In this document: in pieces, positions 42,922-51,752 of the stretch
Numbering within the stretch: the first letter of the stretch is position 1
How the letters are laid out: every line of letters starts with the position of its first letter
DNA from: CAKZSB01 sp964573105
GTDB taxonomy: Bacteria; Pseudomonadota; Gammaproteobacteria; Granulosicoccales; Granulosicoccaceae
Length of the DNA stretch: 64,000 bases
Reading direction: 5' to 3'
Assembly (NCBI GenBank): GCA_964573105.1
Contig: CAZNIS010000003.1
Span: 62,001 to 126,000, forward strand
The notes under the pieces: generated by a model
What the model saw: the letters and a program-made list of their open reading frames with translations, nothing else
What the model was told of the DNA's origin: nothing
Databases searched by the model: none
Position numbers and translations under genes: made by a program

Positions 42922-43707
42922 TTACGCCGTGGAAGGCGGCATCGCGACGTTGTTGAAACCATTGTCGACGTAGACAATCTGCCCGGTGATACCCGAGGCC
43001 AGGTCTGAGCACAGAAACGCTGCCGTATTGCCGACTTCTTCGATGCTGACGTTGCGGCGCATCGGTGATGAATCGGCCACGTAGTTCAACAGCTTTTTAA
43101 AGTCACCGATACCGGCCGCCGCCAGCGTGCGAATGGGGCCTGCTGAAATCGCGTTTACCCGAATGCCATCCGGTCCCAGTGCATGCGCCATAAAACGGGT
43201 GTTGGCCTCGAGGCTTGCCTTGGCCACACCCATGACGTTGTAGTTTGGCATCGAGCGCACGGCACCCAGGTAACTCAGGGTCAGCAGAGCGGCGTTTTCA
43301 CTGAGCATGGGGCGCGCCGCTTTGGCAAGGGCTGCGAAACTGTAGGAACTGATGTCATGGGCGATCCGGAAACCGTCCCGGGTAACGGCGTCGAGGTAGT
43401 CGCCTTCGAGTTGCTCGCGGGGTGCAAACGCAACGGCGTGAATCAGTGCGTCAAGTGTTTGCCATTTTTCACCCAGGCCAGACATGAGGTCATTGATTTG
43501 CTCGTCCTGCTCGACGTCGCACGGCAGGACCAGCGTTGAATTGCATTCGGCTGCCAAATCGACCACGCGATCTTTCAGGCGGTCGTTCTGATAGGTGAAC
43601 GCGAGTTCGGCCCCTTCGCGATGCATGGCAGTGGCGATTCCCCAGGCGATCGAGCGTTTGCTCGCCACGCCAATAATCAACGCTTTCTTTCCCGTTAGAA
43701 ATCCCAT
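42922..43707 (-). CDS. fabI: Enoyl-[acyl-carrier-protein] reductase FabI
   Basis: NADH-dependent last step of each fatty-acid elongation cycle. The 261-residue protein has the atypical short-chain-dehydrogenase N-terminus GKKALIIGVASKRSIAWGIA, LIHAVAFAPREQLEG, and the catalytic Tyr and Lys in MPNYNVMGVAKASLEAN. ISAGPIRTLAAAGI follows. A TATAAT (43744-43739, minus strand) lies about 32 bp upstream of the start, with no clear -35 box. Confidence 0.96.
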   Translation of the reverse strand: MGFLTGKKALIIGVASKRSIAWGIATAMHREGAELAFTYQNDRLKDRVVDLAAECNSTLVLPCDVEQDEQINDLMSGLGEKWQTLDALIHAVAFAPREQLEGDYLDAVTRDGFRIAHDISSYSFAALAKAARPMLSENAALLTLSYLGAVRSMPNYNVMGVAKASLEANTRFMAHALGPDGIRVNAISAGPIRTLAAAGIGDFKKLLNYVADSSPMRRNVSIEEVGNTAAFLCSDLASGITGQIVYVDNGFNNVAMPPSTA

Positions 43708-43804
43708 CTGACTCTGCCAAGGTGTGTAGTGGCCCGCGATTATACCCGAAGTGTTGCCTGGCCTTAGGCCTTGTCATGAGCACATTGGCTGCTACCTCCT
43801 ATAA

Positions 43805-45715
43805 TTGGATCACTACCATCGGGAGCGGCCAGCGCCGCTGTGGAGTACTGGCATCGAAAAGAAACTGACGTTCAGGGATATCATTGTCCTGCTGTCGATC
43901 TCGGCTGTTGGCTTGCTGGTGTTATTGTCGATGTACATGGTCGACCGTCAGTGGCGGATGATGGCTCAGATGCGTGCCAGTATGGCCGAGCAGGCTGACG
44001 ACATTCGCGGCCTTCGTTTGGCGCTGGGTCAGTTGCAGGCGCGGGGTGTCGGTATTGCCCGTAATCTGCCGACAGCTGACGGGCCCGCGATAGACGGTGT
44101 CTTCGCGCGCGCGGACGAAGTGGCCGGCAAACCCGACTACGCCGAGGGCGACTGGCTGGTATCAGCCTTTCCGGTCGGTTTGAAGACGATCAGCCCGCTG
44201 GTGTCTTCGGATGTCTACGCATCCAACGTCCAGGACTATGTGCTTGAGTCGCTGCTGGTTCGCAGTCCGCAGACGCTGGAGTGGGAAGGCATGCTGGCGG
44301 ACGAATGGCAAGTCAGTGAAGACGGGCTGACGATCGAATTCCGTTTGCGTGACAATCTCACTTTCTCTGATGGTGAACCGCTGACCGCGGACGACGTCGC
44401 CTTCACATTCGAATTCACGATGGATGATCGGATCGCCGCGCCGCGTCATCGTGCCTCGCTGGAAAAGATCAGTCAGGTTTCTGTAATCGACGACCAGCGC
44501 GTTCGCTTTGAGTTTCGCGAGGCCTACTTTGAAGCCCTCGGACTTGCCGGGCAAATGAAGATCTTGCCAAGGCACTTCTACGAAAGATATCTGGATGATG
44601 CGGAGGCGTTCAATCAATCTCGCGGTCTGCTGTTGGGCTCTGGTCCCTACCGGCTGACGGATCCCGAGAGCTGGCGACCCGACGAGGGGCGGGTGGAGCT
44701 GGTCAGAAACCAGCGTTACTGGGGCAGTGTGCAACCGCCCTACAATCGAATCGTCTGGTCGGTGATTGAAAATGACAGCGCCAGACTGGCGGCGTTTCGC
44801 AATGGCTCTGTCGATAGTTATTCGTCCAAACCGCGGGAATACAAGAAACTGCTCGCGGACGCGCAGATTTCGCAGAAAACAGAACATCACGAGTACATGA
44901 GCCCAACCGCCGGATACAGTTATATCGGATGGAATTCTGAACGCGACGGACTACCCACGCGGTTTGCCGATGGCCGGGTACGGCTTGCGATGACACTGCT
45001 TACCGATCGACAGAGAATCGTCGATGAGCTGATGCTTGGCTACGCGGAGATTGCGGTCAGCCCATTCAATCCGCGAAGCCCTCAGCACAATCCGCAGTTG
45101 CAGCCTCGAACCCCCGATCTCGACAAAGCGAAAGACCTTTTGACGCAGGCGGGCTATGCGGACCGAGACGGTGATGGCGTGCTGGAGAACGAGGCTGGCG
45201 AGCCGTTTGAATTCGAGTTGGTGTACTTTCAGGACAGTGATGACACGCGTCGAATCGTGCTGTTCCTGAAAGATCTGTACGCGCGTGCCGGTGTATTGCT
45301 GGTACCGAAGCCGACCGAGTGGTCGGTCATGATCGATCTGCTCAACAATCGGAACTTTGATGCGATAACGCTTGGCTGGAGCAGTGGAGTAGAGACAGAT
45401 ATTTTTCAAATGTTTCACGGCTCTCAAACGGAAGGCGGTGGCGACAATTTTGTCAATTTCAGAAACGCAGAGCTGGATCGACTGATCGATGAGGCTCGAT
45501 CAACTGTCGATGAAGCGGCTCGCATGCAATTGTGGTGGCAGGCTGAGGCGATTTTGCACGCAGAGCAGCCGTACACGTTCCTGATGCGCCGCAAGACGTT
45601 GCAATTTATCGACAAGCGTATTCAAAACGTTGCTGAAACTAAGCTCGGCCTCAACCTTGTGCACGTGCCGGTGGTCACCTATGTGCCCAGTGCGCTGCAG
45701 AAGTATCAGCAGTGA
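43805..45715 (+). CDS. Peptide ABC transporter substrate-binding protein, membrane-anchored
   Basis: Family-5 solute-binding protein (DppA/OppA type) that captures oligopeptides or a related solute. From TTG 43805 it has 636 residues. It differs from ordinary members by having, instead of a cleavable signal, a membrane span at about residues 28-45 (numbering from TTG) followed by a polar helix rich in Gln and Arg that could form a coiled coil, then the binding fold from about residue 118 (YASNVQDYVLESLLVR, LRDNLTFSDGEPLTADDVAF). The start is doubtful: no ribosome site precedes the TTG, while GGAG at 43842-43845 stands seven bases before an ATC at 43853 that would start just ahead of EKKLTFRDIIVLL. 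Two permease genes and an ATPase follow. Confidence 0.85.
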   Translation: MDHYHRERPAPLWSTGIEKKLTFRDIIVLLSISAVGLLVLLSMYMVDRQWRMMAQMRASMAEQADDIRGLRLALGQLQARGVGIARNLPTADGPAIDGVFARADEVAGKPDYAEGDWLVSAFPVGLKTISPLVSSDVYASNVQDYVLESLLVRSPQTLEWEGMLADEWQVSEDGLTIEFRLRDNLTFSDGEPLTADDVAFTFEFTMDDRIAAPRHRASLEKISQVSVIDDQRVRFEFREAYFEALGLAGQMKILPRHFYERYLDDAEAFNQSRGLLLGSGPYRLTDPESWRPDEGRVELVRNQRYWGSVQPPYNRIVWSVIENDSARLAAFRNGSVDSYSSKPREYKKLLADAQISQKTEHHEYMSPTAGYSYIGWNSERDGLPTRFADGRVRLAMTLLTDRQRIVDELMLGYAEIAVSPFNPRSPQHNPQLQPRTPDLDKAKDLLTQAGYADRDGDGVLENEAGEPFEFELVYFQDSDDTRRIVLFLKDLYARAGVLLVPKPTEWSVMIDLLNNRNFDAITLGWSSGVETDIFQMFHGSQTEGGGDNFVNFRNAELDRLIDEARSTVDEAARMQLWWQAEAILHAEQPYTFLMRRKTLQFIDKRIQNVAETKLGLNLVHVPVVTYVPSALQKYQQ

Positions 45716-45830
45716 TTGTCAGCGATTCACAACCGGATGTGGTCAGATGCATCGCGGCGTCGGGTGATCGCAGCGATCAGCTAATGATCGCGATGGGTTT
45801 CGACCGGCAGTTCAAAGCGATAGCGACGAC

Positions 45831-47204
45831 GTGCTGACATATCTGCTGCGCCGCACGCTGTTGATGATTCCGACTTTGCTCGGCATCACGCTGGTGGTTT
45901 TTGCGGTGATGGCGGCTTCACCGGGTGGAATCAGCGCACAGGGATTGATTGAAGGTAACCTGGAGCCAGAGGCGCGTCGCGCACTGGAGGACTACTACAA
46001 TCAGCGATACGGCCTCGACGATCCGTTGCCAGTGCAGTACTGGAACTGGCTGAAAAACATTTCGCCTTTTGGATCTTACCAGGCGGAATCGGCGTCTGTG
46101 GCAAAGGGGCTTTTAAAAACACCGGATATGGGCACCAGTTTTCTTTATGGCAGGCCGGTGACTGAACTGATCGCCGAGCGCTTGCCGATTACCCTGCTGC
46201 TCAATATTTTCTCGATTCCCCTGGTGTATCTGTTCGCGATCGCCATTGGCGTGCAGGCGGCTACCAGGCGCGGCCAGTCTTTCGATGTGGCATCGGGTAC
46301 GGCATTGCTGGCCCTGTGGTCGGTGCCAGTGATGCTTGCCGGCATACTGCTTATCGGCCTGTTTGCCAGTGCGCAGAACTGGCACTGGTTTCCAGAGTCG
46401 GGGCTGTCGTCGCGCGCCGCAACCGAGATGCCGTTTTTACCGCACTGGGGCAGCGTCTGGCAGGTGTTGACGTTTATCGGACTGACGATCGCTCTGTGTG
46501 TGTCATTCGTTTTCATCAGTCGCCATTCAAGGATGGGGCGGGCAACGCTTTTTAGCCTGGTCGGGGCGCTGGCCGGTTATGCGATGGGCTCATCTATCGG
46601 GCAGGCGTCGGGCAGCCTGTTGTTGCCGATTTGCGTCGTGGTGCTCGCCGCGTCTTTTGCCTGGATCGGGTTAGTCGGCTCGCGAGGCTTTTGTACCGTC
46701 TTTGCCATTCTGTTAGGCACAGCCTGTACATGGTACGTCGCCTTCAATGTGCTGGATCAAACGCTGGTACCGGGCTTTCTGCTTGACAGACTCTGGCATC
46801 TGGCGCTGCCAGTCATTTGCCTGTCATTTGGAAGCCTGGCTTTTCTTGCCAAGCTCACGCGGTCATCGATTCTTGAAAACCTGGCGGCCGATTATGCGCG
46901 CACGGCGCGCGCCAAAGGTGCCAGTGAAAGTACCGTGTTGTGGCGGCACGTATTCAGAAACAGCCTGATACCGTTGATAACCGTCGCGGCGGCACTGCTG
47001 CCGGGCCTGCTGGCGGGATCGGTCGTGGTGGAAAGTCTGTTTAGTATCGACGGTATGGGCAAGCTGGCGGTAGAGGCTGTCAAGGGCCGGGATCGCGAAC
47101 TGGTCTTGTCGCTGACCCTGATCAGCGGCGTACTGACGTTGCTTGGCTACCTGCTGGCAGACTTGTTCTATGCGCTGGCTGATCCGAGAGTCAGCTATGA
47201 CTGA
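45831..47204 (+). CDS. Peptide ABC transporter permease, DppB type, enlarged
   Basis: Inner-membrane channel subunit. The 457-residue protein (GTG start) has the DppB-type N-terminus MLTYLLRRTLLMIPTLLGI and, near the C-terminus, the coupling motif YARTARAKGASESTVLWRHVF. Typical DppB proteins have about 310-340 residues. Here roughly 110 residues with about four extra hydrophobic spans are inserted between the third span (ending near LFASAQNWHWFP) and the WHLALPVICLSFG segment. It overlaps the next permease gene by eight bases and follows the binding-protein gene after 115 bp. Confidence 0.88.
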   Translation: MLTYLLRRTLLMIPTLLGITLVVFAVMAASPGGISAQGLIEGNLEPEARRALEDYYNQRYGLDDPLPVQYWNWLKNISPFGSYQAESASVAKGLLKTPDMGTSFLYGRPVTELIAERLPITLLLNIFSIPLVYLFAIAIGVQAATRRGQSFDVASGTALLALWSVPVMLAGILLIGLFASAQNWHWFPESGLSSRAATEMPFLPHWGSVWQVLTFIGLTIALCVSFVFISRHSRMGRATLFSLVGALAGYAMGSSIGQASGSLLLPICVVVLAASFAWIGLVGSRGFCTVFAILLGTACTWYVAFNVLDQTLVPGFLLDRLWHLALPVICLSFGSLAFLAKLTRSSILENLAADYARTARAKGASESTVLWRHVFRNSLIPLITVAAALLPGLLAGSVVVESLFSIDGMGKLAVEAVKGRDRELVLSLTLISGVLTLLGYLLADLFYALADPRVSYD

Positions 47205-48417
47205 GTCTACATCTATTGCACCACAACCCGTGGTGAATAACAGTCGGTCGTCGACGCTGCAACTGGTTGTCAGGCGCGGTGGTGCAAGATTCGGGTTAGC
47301 CTGGATCGGCTTGCTGGTCATGGTGTCCGTATTGGCCCCTTTTATTGCCAGCAGCCACCCCTGGGTGATGCGTGTGTCCGGGCGTGTGTCGAGCCCACTG
47401 CTGCAGAATCTGACAGCGTTGGATATCACGCTAGTGGTGGCAAGCTTAATGGCTTTGCTGGTGTGGCTGCTTCGTCTGCCGCCCGTCAAGCGGATCGGCA
47501 CGGTGGCGGTCGCATCTCTTTTGTGTTTCCTGGTTTGCTCGCAGCTTGTCAATCCGTCGCGGCTGACCGTGTATGAGCAGTATCGCGAGGGCTTGCGTGA
47601 TGGCGAAGTTGAGTGGTTAATCGCCGCCCCTGTGCCGTGGTCACCCAAGGACTATCTGCGCGATTTTGGCGATACCGGTTTGCAGCCACCGGGTAGTCAT
47701 CCAGAGCGCCTGCACCTGATGGGTACCGAGGAGAATGGCGCAGACCTGCTTTCACGGATGGTGCATGCGAGCCGGCTGGCGCTTGGCATCGGCCTGGTGG
47801 CCACTGGTATTGCGCTGGGTCTGGGGGTGTTGCTTGGCGGATTGATGGGGTATTTCAGTGGCTGGATCGATATGCTCGGCATGCGTCTGGTAGAGGTGTT
47901 TGAGGCGGTGCCGACGCTTTTTCTGTTGCTGACGTTTGTCGCATTCTTTGATCGCAGTCTGTACATGATGATGGTCATCATCGGGCTGACCAGTTGGCCG
48001 GGTTATGCGCGCTATGTGCGGGCGGAGTTCCTGAGGTTGCGGCAGCTGGACTATGTTCAGGCTGCCATTGTGGCGGGCCTGCCGCTGCGATCGATTCTGT
48101 TTCGACACATACTCCCAAATGCGGCGGCGCCGGTATTGGTCGCGGCCAGTTTTGGCGTGGCGTCGGCCATTCTTGCCGAGGCGACACTGAGCTTTCTGGG
48201 GCTTGGTCTGGTAGACGACCCGTCCTGGGGGCAGATGCTTAATCAGGCAGTACAGTCATCGACCTTTAACTGGTGGATGGCGCTGTTTCCAGGGTTTGCG
48301 ATCTTCATGACGGTGTTCTCGTATAACCTGATAGGCGAGGCTCTGCGCGACGCGCTGGATCCGCTGGTGGCGGAAAACCTGGCGGCGGCGACTGATGCCC
48401 GCTCGGGTAAGGCCTAG
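47197..48417 (+). CDS. Peptide ABC transporter permease, DppC type, enlarged
   Basis: Second channel subunit. ATG at 47197 gives 406 residues; the upstream frame extension is not convincing. It has the N-terminal span WIGLLVMVSVLAPFIASSHPW, two additional hydrophobic spans at about residues 75-116 that ordinary DppC proteins lack, then GTEENGADLLSRMVHASRLAL, and the coupling motif YVQAAIVAGLPLRSILFRHILPN, ending LGLGLVDDPSWGQML. The same kind of enlargement in both permeases suggests they co-evolved with the anchored binding protein. The ATPase gene begins three bases after the stop. Confidence 0.88.
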   Translation: MTESTSIAPQPVVNNSRSSTLQLVVRRGGARFGLAWIGLLVMVSVLAPFIASSHPWVMRVSGRVSSPLLQNLTALDITLVVASLMALLVWLLRLPPVKRIGTVAVASLLCFLVCSQLVNPSRLTVYEQYREGLRDGEVEWLIAAPVPWSPKDYLRDFGDTGLQPPGSHPERLHLMGTEENGADLLSRMVHASRLALGIGLVATGIALGLGVLLGGLMGYFSGWIDMLGMRLVEVFEAVPTLFLLLTFVAFFDRSLYMMMVIIGLTSWPGYARYVRAEFLRLRQLDYVQAAIVAGLPLRSILFRHILPNAAAPVLVAASFGVASAILAEATLSFLGLGLVDDPSWGQMLNQAVQSSTFNWWMALFPGFAIFMTVFSYNLIGEALRDALDPLVAENLAAATDARSGKA

Positions 48418-48420
48418 CCG

Positions 48421-50055
48421 ATGTTGCTTGAAGTCGCGCACCTGGACACCTGCCTGCAGCTGGGCGATCAACAGGTGTCGGTGGTACGTTCGCTACAGCT
48501 GCACTTGTCGCCCGGAGAAACGCTTTGTCTGGTAGGTGAATCGGGCAGCGGTAAATCGATAACCGCGCTGTCTATCATGCGGCTGCTGCCAGCCATTGCC
48601 TCGCATCCGGCGGGCGAGATTCGATTGCGCAAGCGCGCCGATGGCGAGTCTGAAGATCTGCTGGCACTTGATCAAACAGCTCTGACCCGTATTCGCGGAC
48701 GCCGAATGGCGATGATATTTCAGGAGCCGATGTCATCGCTGAACCCCGTTTTCACCATTGGCGAGCAAATTGTCGAGGCGTTGCAGTTTTGCCATCCGTC
48801 GATGTCATTTTCGACCGCGCGCGATATCGCGATTGCCACATTGCGGGAAGTGCAGATTGATGATGCGCAGGAACGTTTTGACGATTATCCACACAGGCTG
48901 TCAGGCGGGCAGCGACAGCGTGTAATGATCGCGATGGCGCTGGTGTGCGAGCCCGATATCCTGATTGCCGATGAACCGACGACAGCGCTGGATGTGACTG
49001 TGCAGGCAGAGATTTTGGCATTGATTCAAAAGTTGCAGCGCGAACGTTCGATGGCGGTGCTTTTCATCACCCACGATCTTGGCGTCGTCGCGCAGATTGC
49101 CGATCGGGTTGCTGTGATGCGAGACGGGGAAATCGTCGAGACAGGACCGCGCGATCAGGTGTTGTTCCGGCCCGCGCACCAATACACGCGCAAGCTGCTG
49201 GCGGCATTACCGGAGAATCTACCTGCTGTAGCCGAGGTGCCGGCCGCCGGAGAAATCCTCGCTAGCGTCGACAATCTCGCCGTGCACTTTCCCAGACGCG
49301 GTGGTCTTTTGCGAACCGTTCGCAGTGTTGTGCGCGCCGTGGATGGTGTGTCGTTACAGATCAGACGCGGCGAAATTGTGGCGCTGGTGGGTGAGTCCGG
49401 CAGTGGCAAATCCACACTTGGCCGGGCACTAGTGCGCCTGATTCAGCCCACAGCAGGGGATATCTACTTTGCGGGCACGAACGTCACCCGATTTTCGCGG
49501 CGCGAGTTTCAACCCTATCGAAGCCGTTTGCAGTTTGTTTTTCAGGATCCGTTGTCGTCACTAAACCCGCGACTAAATATCGCGACAGCACTGTGTGAAC
49601 CCATGGCAGTGCACGGAATTGGCGCATCGGCCGATGAGCGGACTGAACTCGCGGCAAAATTGTTGGAAGATGTACAACTGCCGCGTGAATACCTGTGGCG
49701 TTATCCACACGAGTTTTCCGGTGGTCAGCGTCAGCGCATCGGCATTGCACGCGCGCTGGCGACCCGGCCGGAATTCATTGTCTGCGACGAGGTTACCAGT
49801 GCGCTCGATGTCTCGGTGCAGGCAGAGTTGCTGCAACTGTTGATGACCTTGCGGCGTCAGTTCAATTTGTCGCTATTGTTTATCACGCACAATATTTCGG
49901 TCGTGGAGTACATCAGTGATAAAACTGCAGTGATGCACAAAGGCAAGCTCGTCGAGTTTGGGGCTACCGAACAGGTTTGTGGAAATCCGTCCCAGGATTA
50001 CACCAGACGTTTGATCAGTGCTGTGCCTCGCATTGGTGCGGTGTCGAGTGCATAG
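48421..50055 (+). CDS. Peptide ABC transporter ATPase, two fused nucleotide-binding domains
   Basis: Energises the importer. The 544-residue protein is a tandem fusion like YejF: first domain with Walker A GESGSGKS, signature LSGGQRQRV and Walker B ILIADEPTTALD; second domain with GESGSGKS, FSGGQRQRI and FIVCDEVTSALD. In the second Walker B the usual EP is EV. One polypeptide replaces the DppD/DppF pair. It is the last gene of the importer and lies nine bases before the CYTH gene. Confidence 0.93.
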   Translation: MLLEVAHLDTCLQLGDQQVSVVRSLQLHLSPGETLCLVGESGSGKSITALSIMRLLPAIASHPAGEIRLRKRADGESEDLLALDQTALTRIRGRRMAMIFQEPMSSLNPVFTIGEQIVEALQFCHPSMSFSTARDIAIATLREVQIDDAQERFDDYPHRLSGGQRQRVMIAMALVCEPDILIADEPTTALDVTVQAEILALIQKLQRERSMAVLFITHDLGVVAQIADRVAVMRDGEIVETGPRDQVLFRPAHQYTRKLLAALPENLPAVAEVPAAGEILASVDNLAVHFPRRGGLLRTVRSVVRAVDGVSLQIRRGEIVALVGESGSGKSTLGRALVRLIQPTAGDIYFAGTNVTRFSRREFQPYRSRLQFVFQDPLSSLNPRLNIATALCEPMAVHGIGASADERTELAAKLLEDVQLPREYLWRYPHEFSGGQRQRIGIARALATRPEFIVCDEVTSALDVSVQAELLQLLMTLRRQFNLSLLFITHNISVVEYISDKTAVMHKGKLVEFGATEQVCGNPSQDYTRRLISAVPRIGAVSSA

Positions 50056-50064
50056 GGTGGCGTC

Positions 50065-50532
50065 GTGATCGAAATAGAAAGAAAGTTTCTGGTTGCTGCC
50101 GCGGCAATGCCGCAACCTGAACGCACGATTCAAATCCGGCAGGGCTATGTCGCCTCGCGCGACAACGTGGTATGCAGAGTGCGGCAAAAAGACGAACAGT
50201 ATTATTTGTCTGTCAAAGCGAGAATTGACTCCACCAGCAACTTCGATTTCGAATATGAAATTCCCGCTGCCGATGGCGATTTGATGTTGTCCCGATTGTG
50301 CGATCGGCCACCGCTGTCGAAACGTCGTCATCACGTGGTGCACAATGACCTGCTGTGGGAGGTCGATGAATTTGAAGGTGAGAACGCGGGGCTTATTATT
50401 GCCGAAATAGAACTGCCGAGCGCTGATTACCCGGTTGAGCTGCCGGCCTGGGTGGGTGAGGAGGTCACTGACGACTATCGCTACCGGAACAGCAATCTGT
50501 ATCTTGAACCCTGGTCTGGCTGGCGGGGTTAG
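50065..50532 (+). CDS. CYTH-domain protein (putative triphosphatase)
   Basis: The 155-residue product starts with GTG and MIEIERKFLV, the ExExK signature of the CYTH superfamily that binds triphosphates in a beta-tunnel. Charged residues alternate on later strands: RQGYV, VCRVRQKDEQYYLSVKA, FDFEYEIPAADG, SKRRHHV, WEVDEFEG and IIAEIELPS. Single-domain bacterial members of this type are mostly inorganic triphosphatases; a class-IV adenylate cyclase is possible but less likely. It follows the ABC ATPase gene by nine bases, though a functional link is not obvious. Confidence 0.88.
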   Translation: MIEIERKFLVAAAAMPQPERTIQIRQGYVASRDNVVCRVRQKDEQYYLSVKARIDSTSNFDFEYEIPAADGDLMLSRLCDRPPLSKRRHHVVHNDLLWEVDEFEGENAGLIIAEIELPSADYPVELPAWVGEEVTDDYRYRNSNLYLEPWSGWRG

Positions 50533-50603
50533 CCGCCTACCTGGGCGAACTATGTATGAAGAGGCGAGAACAAGAAAATCGTCAATGTCATGAATAGTCC
50601 GGT

Positions 50604-51752
50604 CTAGCTCGGCTGCGGCAGCGCCAGATGCGTTGCAATAATCTCGCTGTAGATGTCGGTCAGTGCTTCAAGTTCATCGCAGGTAACGCGTTCGTCGACC
50701 TGATGAATGGTCGCGTTGATCGGCCCAAGCTCGATGACCTGGGCGCCGGTCGGTGCGATGAATCGACCGTCTGATGTACCACCACTAGTGGATAGCTCGG
50801 CATCGATGCCGGTTACTTTTTTGATCGCGCGCGTAGCGATTTGCGCAAGCTCTCCAATGCCAGTCATAAACGGCTCGCCTGACAGGCGCCAGCTCAGGTC
50901 ATATTTGACCTGATGGCGATCGATCATCGATACAACGATTTCTTTTAGTTGTTCGGCGGTTACTTCTGTCGAATAGCGGAAATTAAATTTCAGCTCCAGA
51001 CTGGCCGGTATGACATTGTCGGCACCGGTTCCGGCATCGATGTTGGAAATCTGAAACGTTGTGGGTGGAAAGTGCTGATTGCCGTTGTCCCATTGATAGG
51101 CGGACAGTTCATTCAATACCGGTGCGATAGTGTGTACCGGGTTTTCTGCCAGATGTGCATAGGCGACGTGACCCTGCACACCGTGTACGATCAGGTGTCC
51201 GTTCAGCGAGCCGCGCCTGCCGACTTTAATCGTATCGCCAAGCGCGCTGACGCTTGTCGGCTCGCCAACAATACACGAATCGATTTTGCAATCGCGCTCG
51301 TTCAGGTATTCAATGACGCGCCGGGTGCCATTGACGGCTGGCCCCTCTTCATCAGAGGTGATTAAAAAACCCAGTCGCGCCGGCAGTGGCTGATCGCCAT
51401 TCGCCGCCAGTACACGTTCGCAGGCGACAACCATCGCCGCGATACTGCTTTTCATATCGGCCGCACCACGGCCATGCAGCATACCGTCGTCTACGGTCGC
51501 ATCGAACGGCGGGTGTCGCCAATCGGCTTCGTTGCCAGGCGGCACAACATCGGTGTGGCCCGCAAACACCAGCAGTGGGCCAGAGTCACCATGTGTTGAC
51601 CACAGATTGTCCACGTCGTCGAATCGCAGGTGTTGATTGTTGAATCCAAGTGCCGTCAGGCGATCGGCAATGAGTGTCTGGCAGCCGGCATCGGCGGGGG
51701 TGACTGAGCGACGCGAGATCAATGCGCGTGCGAGATCAATAGTGGCGGTCAC
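50604..51752 (-). CDS. dapE: Succinyl-diaminopimelate desuccinylase DapE
   Basis: Zinc-dependent step of lysine and cell-wall diaminopimelate synthesis. The 382-residue M20-family protein has FAGHTDVVPPG, GRGAADMKSSIAAMV, the catalytic glutamates in TSDEEGPAVNGTRR, the dimerisation domain, STSGGTSDGRFIA and the final histidine in TIHQVDERV. Its start overlaps the glnD stop by four bases, so the two are translationally coupled. Confidence 0.95.
   Translation of the reverse strand: MTATIDLARALISRRSVTPADAGCQTLIADRLTALGFNNQHLRFDDVDNLWSTHGDSGPLLVFAGHTDVVPPGNEADWRHPPFDATVDDGMLHGRGAADMKSSIAAMVVACERVLAANGDQPLPARLGFLITSDEEGPAVNGTRRVIEYLNERDCKIDSCIVGEPTSVSALGDTIKVGRRGSLNGHLIVHGVQGHVAYAHLAENPVHTIAPVLNELSAYQWDNGNQHFPPTTFQISNIDAGTGADNVIPASLELKFNFRYSTEVTAEQLKEIVVSMIDRHQVKYDLSWRLSGEPFMTGIGELAQIATRAIKKVTGIDAELSTSGGTSDGRFIAPTGAQVIELGPINATIHQVDERVTCDELEALTDIYSEIIATHLALPQPS

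Noticed and set aside
43800..43805. TATAAT as a promoter for the binding-protein gene
   Set aside because: No -35 box at a suitable distance was found (TTGTCA is 23 bp away), so I did not annotate it, although it would fit a start further downstream.
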